64,000 nucleotides of DNA from Arachis hypogaea (lineage: Eukaryota; Streptophyta; Magnoliopsida; Fabales; Fabaceae). Below, one piece after another: positions 60,152 to 64,000 of this stretch. The position numbers were made by a program, and so were the translations under genes. The notes beneath the pieces were generated by a model. That model ran no database searches. It worked only from the letters and a program-made list of their open reading frames with translations, and was not told where the DNA came from. The DNA lies in the NCBI RefSeq assembly GCF_003086295.3, contig NC_092040.1, positions 5,146,001 to 5,210,000 on the forward strand, in the 5' to 3' direction. How positions within the stretch are numbered: the stretch's first letter is position 1; each line of letters starts with the position of its first letter.

Positions 60152-60515
60152 TGTTGTGATAAGAATGACAGATGGATGCCCATTAATGCTGAAATTTTCA
60201 AGAGAGAAAGATGAGATTATTATGTAGACCAACTTTAATGAAAGCTGAATTTGTAAAGCTATAAATAAGGCTTCATAGCCTTACGTACAACACACAAGCA
60301 ATAATAAAATCCTCTCTCTTCCTTTATATTACTAAAATATCTTTCTCTCTCTTTATTCTTTATGAATAGTTTCTCTCTCTCTTTCTTTTGTTACTACTTA
60401 TAATATATGAATAATTTCTATTGAACTAATTATATTAATATTAGAGTCTTCTATCAACACTTCTTTATTTTATATTATATCTTCTTTATTTATTTATTTA
60501 GTTGTTTTACAACAA
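60152..60515 (+). repeat. 3' LTR
   Basis: 364 bp, matching the 5' LTR apart from about nine substitutions and a 2-base TC-unit difference. Confidence 0.93.
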
Positions 60516-60520
60516 TTTTT

Positions 60521-61956
60521 ACCATGTTTATCTAAAAGTGTAATTTTTATATGTGATAATTCTTATATTTTTATTATTTCGAATTTAAGAGTATTATTTC
60601 TTAAAATATATATCCTTATATGTTAAAAAGGGTGACAAATAGGAATCGCTAATCACGATTACGGTTTGAAGTCTGTGTTCCACGTTGTTTAATGTTTATT
60701 GTCCTCTTTTTAGTTTTAGTTTTTAATTTTTTATTATAGTCCAGGACCACACTCTGAGACTAGGAGGAGAGTAGGTTCCGTTCCATTATGCTGTAGCAGT
60801 AGCAGACCATTAGACCTTGTGAAATGGATGAGGAATAGGGAGACACCTTTTACATTTTAAGATTAATAATTATGACACTTTTATGAAAAATATAGATATT
60901 TTATATTTTTATTATATTCGTTCTATATATATTAATAACCAAACTTTTTCACTAATAATAACTTTAATACATGTTAGCTAAATTATAATTTAATAATAAA
61001 TTAATGATAAACGAACCACCTTTAAAAGTATACTAAACCTACTTTTATAAATATAAAAGGTAAAAAATAAGGAAACTAAAAAAAATAAAAAAAGAAACTG
61101 ATCTGTATGAGTTAAAAAATGTTTTTCTAGTAGAAATATTTTCTAGTTGTTTTCTATGGACCAAACTTTTTATGAATACTAAAAATTAATTGTCCATCGA
61201 TCATCATGGCATTTTGTAGTTTTATTCGCATTTTGATAATACATATAAATTTTATTTTATTATACTATTCTTGAAATTTAATTATAAGTGAGTTGAAATC
61301 ATTCTACAATTTTATACCTACTTTTATAAAGATTGGTGACTGATATTTTATGTTTATATATATTTTTTTATGATAATGGTATTCATGTAAAAATATATTT
61401 TAATTACATTTTATAGGCTTAATTTTAAATTTTGATATTATTAGGGACTCATTTTTTCAGTTCAAAATGGATGTGGGTTTACTGAGATGGTCTGGTTTAT
61501 GAGTTATTTAATGATTCTCTCTACTTTTGGAAGATTTCAAAATTAACAGTTAAGGAAATCTTTGAAATTTTGAGAGGATCCGAACTGTAACAGACTCCTG
61601 ACTGAAAAGCTAAGTATCGAGAATGAAGAGGTAAGTTTTTTTATTCTTTTTTTTTTGGATAATATCCGTATATTTATTTAGTATTAAGAAACTTATAAAT
61701 TAATTAGAAAAATAGAACCTTAGTTTAGTTTAGGGTTTAAAAATTAAAATTTAAAATTTAGAAATAAATGTAGAGAGTTTGAAGTTAGATATTTAAAAAT
61801 TAAGATTGGAATTTGAAATGTAGATTTATTGCTTGTTTTTAGTTTTTGTAATTATTATCTAAATTTTGAAATTTGAAACTTAAATTTTTTAAGGTGTAGG
61901 GTTTATTAATTGAAATTTAAAATTTACATTTTGACAAAATTTTGACAAAAATTTGC
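60521..61956. other. AT-rich interval right of the copia element
   Basis: No gene. Fragments such as AATAGGAATCGCTAATCACGAT near 60640 resemble sequence left of the copia insertion near 54370, suggesting the copia landed in an older repeat. From about 61700 there are many imperfect AAATTTAAAATT units. Confidence 0.45.
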
Positions 61957-62970
61957 AGCACCTTTATCGATAACGTCGCATCGGCTTGAATCAGAGAAAA
62001 GATCTTCGTACATATGACATGATAATCAAGCTATCGGTGGTAACTGGATATCGATGTAGCCAAGCAAGCATGTGTGTGGTCTGTTGTACTGTCGAACCTC
62101 CCAGGTACTCTTTCGCGGTCGAAGGCTGATGTGAATCATCCACGTGCGACCTTTACCGAACTCCTTGCACCTCCCATGATACTTAAGATGATCTAACTCC
62201 ATCACCTTGTATTCGACACCACGGCGAATGTTGTAATCCTTTACACTCAGAACAGCTTCCTCCTTACTTTGGAAAGATTAGCCAACTTGAAATTCAACTG
62301 CAGCATTTCCCTCATGCAATTCTTGACCCTCAAAGGTTGGAACTGTGTCTGGCGATTGGCCGATGGCTTCCAAGTTTAGCGTAGAGAAGTGTGGAGGATG
62401 ATGTTGCTGCCGGAACTTGACGACACCTGACATGTTGCTGGATTTGTCGGAATATCATCGTCACTGTCCCCACTAATGTCAGCAGGCTCTTCATCCGAAT
62501 CATCCTCTCGCATCGCATTTTCAACCCGATCCTGTTTCCCCTCATGTCCAACATCTGGAATCGGACGGGCTGACATAACTACCCCAACTGCACCAGCAGG
62601 ACGATTAGCCAACAAACAATCACGTGCAACGACAGGCATCGAGGTAGAAGCACCCCATCGTAGTCGACTGAGGATTTGGCATCGATGCCCCAAACTATCG
62701 ATGCCATGCTCTAACTTCGCAAACAACTCGTGTATCCTCACTTACGAAAAATTCCAGCGACAATGAAACAACACCTACATATCTTCATCGAATCCTATCA
62801 CAAATATTTCATATTTTATGCCCGTTGACACAACCGAAATAGGAATCTTGTAGAACAGCTTCTTCACTCACTTTGTGCCACACACGCCCAACTTCTGCAA
62901 TATACTGGTTTTCAAAACTAACAGTGTATTAGATGACCTGATAAAAACACTCACTGGTTCTCGATAAACC
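61957..62970 (-). pseudogene. MULE transposase, N-terminal half, decayed
   Basis: On the minus strand: VKKLFYKIPISVVSTGIKYE, FVIGFDEDM-stop-VLFHCRW and VRIHELFAKLEHG (62880-62680); an acidic linker with NAMREDDSDEEPADISGDSD (62530-62450); then AVEFQVG-stop-SFQSKEEAVL, SVKDYNIRRGVEYKVMELDH, LKYHGRCKEFGKGRTWMIHI, RPRKSTWEVRQYNRPHTCLA and HVICTKIFSLIQADATLSI (62310-61960). This is the N-terminal and zinc-finger region of the MuDR-type transposases abundant in legume genomes, with at least four stops. It ends abruptly at about 61957 and the catalytic domain is absent, so the element is truncated. It is a different subfamily from the MULE at 31.4 kb. Confidence 0.8.
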
Positions 62971-63124
62971 TTACACCGTGATTTCTACTCTTTTATTTTT
63001 TCAGAGAAATGCACTAGCACTAAAAAGCTCTCCTCACTCTCCATTCTAAAGTTTTGAATGAAAATGACACTCTACACAACTTGTTGGGTATATATAGGCA
63101 TTTTCAAAGCTGCCACATCTTTCA

Positions 63125-63284
63125 TAATCCGCTACAGGGTCTAGCGGATTACCCTTGCAACTTATCTCTTCATAAACCGCTACAGGGTGTAGCGGTTTAT
63201 ATTCTCTCAGCTTCTGATCATAAACCGCGACAGGGTGTAACGATTTACGTGTTAATCGAATTTGCGCCAGGATGTCGCAGTTTA
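63125..63284. repeat. Tandem palindromes with 48-bp period
   Basis: Three related palindromes start exactly 48 bases apart: 63125-63151 (TAATCCGCTA-7-TAGCGGATTA, perfect 10-bp arms), 63172-63200 (ATAAACCGCTACA-GGG-TGTAGCGGTTTAT, perfect 13-bp arms, GGG loop) and 63221-63247 (TAAACCGCGACA-GGG-TGTAACGATTTA, imperfect). A fourth, decayed relative (AATTTGCGCCAGGATGTCGC) starts near 63258. The spacers also resemble each other (TTGCAACTTATCTCTTCA versus TCTCTCAGCTTCTGATCA). The array lies just upstream of the MULE transposase N-terminus. Confidence 0.85.
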
Positions 63285-63300
63285 CATACAAATTGGAAGG

Positions 63301-64000
63301 TTGCAATTACGTATGGTGTTTTGTAAAATTATAATCTGATAAGTTTTCTTTCTAATTGTTTTATTTGCGTAAATTGTCCATGTTTATATCTCTCAAAAAT
63401 GAAAAAAAAAACATATACACACAAAATTAATTACTAAATTAAACACCCATAAAAAATATATATTAAAATATAAAATATATATTAAAAATAAATTAAATAA
63501 TATATATCTATACATAAATATATAATAATTTATTTCTATAATATTTTTACAATGAAAAAAATCAAATGTAAATTTTATTTTTTTGGACCGATTAGAATGC
63601 CGATCTCCTATGATAATGACAGCCAAATTTGGACCACGAATAAACAGGATTTATGACTTTTGACATGATATCAACTACATATACTACACATAAAAAAAAG
63701 TAGCTATTATGAGAATACTTATTTAATATTTACAAAAAAAATAATAATAATATTATAAAAATGTTTGATAATTTTTGCAGTTGATTAGTTTATTAAAAAT
63801 TATATGAAATAACCTACATTTAAAAAATATATAAAATAATATATATAAAAAATTACGTGGTGTCTAATATTTATGGTTGACTATTTAGGATTATAACCAA
63901 ATATATATTTTTTCAGCATAAATATTATGTGTACACAAAATTTTTATTTATATAATATATATTTTGTAATTTAATATATATTTTATTTTAACAATTAAAT
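63301..64000. other. AT-rich end of window
   Basis: TA-rich sequence with no gene. The stretch AAATATATATTAAAATATA (63449 on) followed by TTTCTATAATATTTTTACAA resembles 36835-36950, pointing to another dispersed AT-rich repeat. Confidence 0.45.

Larger units (their letters stand above)
55007..60515 (+). mobile_element. Full-length, disabled Ty1-copia LTR retrotransposon
   Basis: Two LTRs (55007-55371 and 60152-60515) start TGTTG and end CAACA. The 5-bp target duplication ATTTT is perfect (55002-55006 and 60516-60520). Between them lie gag with a zinc knuckle, then protease, integrase, reverse transcriptase and RNase H in copia order. The polypurine tract CAAGGGGGAG precedes the right LTR. 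By eye the LTRs differ at about nine bases plus one 2-base TC indel in 364, so insertion is fairly recent (order of one million years at usual plant rates; inference). Coding breaks are listed in the gag and pol entries. Confidence 0.95.

Noticed and set aside
63125..63284. CRISPR-like array
   Set aside because: Regular 48-bp spacing with palindromic units superficially resembles one, but this is plant nuclear DNA, the units and spacers are both repeated, and there are no cas genes.

Overview
This is AT-rich plant nuclear DNA: spliced genes with GT-AG introns, chloroplast and plant-specific gene families, and transposon-filled intergenic space. Gene structure and repeat style (Mutator-like elements, 9-10 bp target-site duplications, many short foldback elements) suggest a dicot, probably a legume such as Arachis. 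That placement is an impression from sequence style, not proof.

Five genes look intact. In order they are: a GATA26/27-type zinc-finger and DEUBAD regulator (3049-7630, +); a SUVH5/6-type H3K9 methyltransferase (21243-24129, +); an expansin-like B protein (24535-26018, -, convergent with SUVH); the light-harvesting-like protein LIL3 (42790-44081, +); and the XPF/RAD1/UVH1 repair endonuclease (47163-51886, -). All were reconstructed exon by exon with consistent reading phase, giving 543, 931, 250, 235 and 957 residues. They do not form a shared pathway.

Region by region: 1-1.3 kb holds a non-autonomous Mutator-like element carrying six CACGTG palindromes. The GATA gene fills 3-7.6 kb. At 8.2-20.3 kb a 1.8-kb segment, containing an unrecognised acidic gene with an E2F-like promoter site, is present twice in the same orientation, and both copies are broken in different ways. 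Between them sits a 6.8-kb element (10340-17162) with 1640-bp inverted arms and an 8-bp target duplication. It carries fragments of at least five host genes (an ARF exon in both arms, IST1-like, profilin, probable PPR, RWP-RK). SUVH and EXLB follow, then about 16 kb of gene-free DNA with several foldback MITEs and a degenerate 4.7-kb MULE (31.36-36.04 kb). A CCGG-rich hAT-like element (39.8-41.3 kb) precedes LIL3. A cationic amino acid transporter pseudogene lies at 45.5-46.2 kb, before XPF. Distal to XPF are a 164-bp MITE, a RING-H2 (ATL) remnant, a full-length but disabled Ty1-copia retrotransposon (55007-60515), and the N-terminal half of a second degenerate MULE transposase next to a 48-bp-period array of palindromes (63.1-63.3 kb).

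The most unusual object is the long-arm gene-capturing element: its arms place an ARF exon in sense and antisense, so a read-through transcript would be a hairpin with homology to auxin response factors. Short-element boundaries were read by eye and may be off by a few bases; no similarity search was run.
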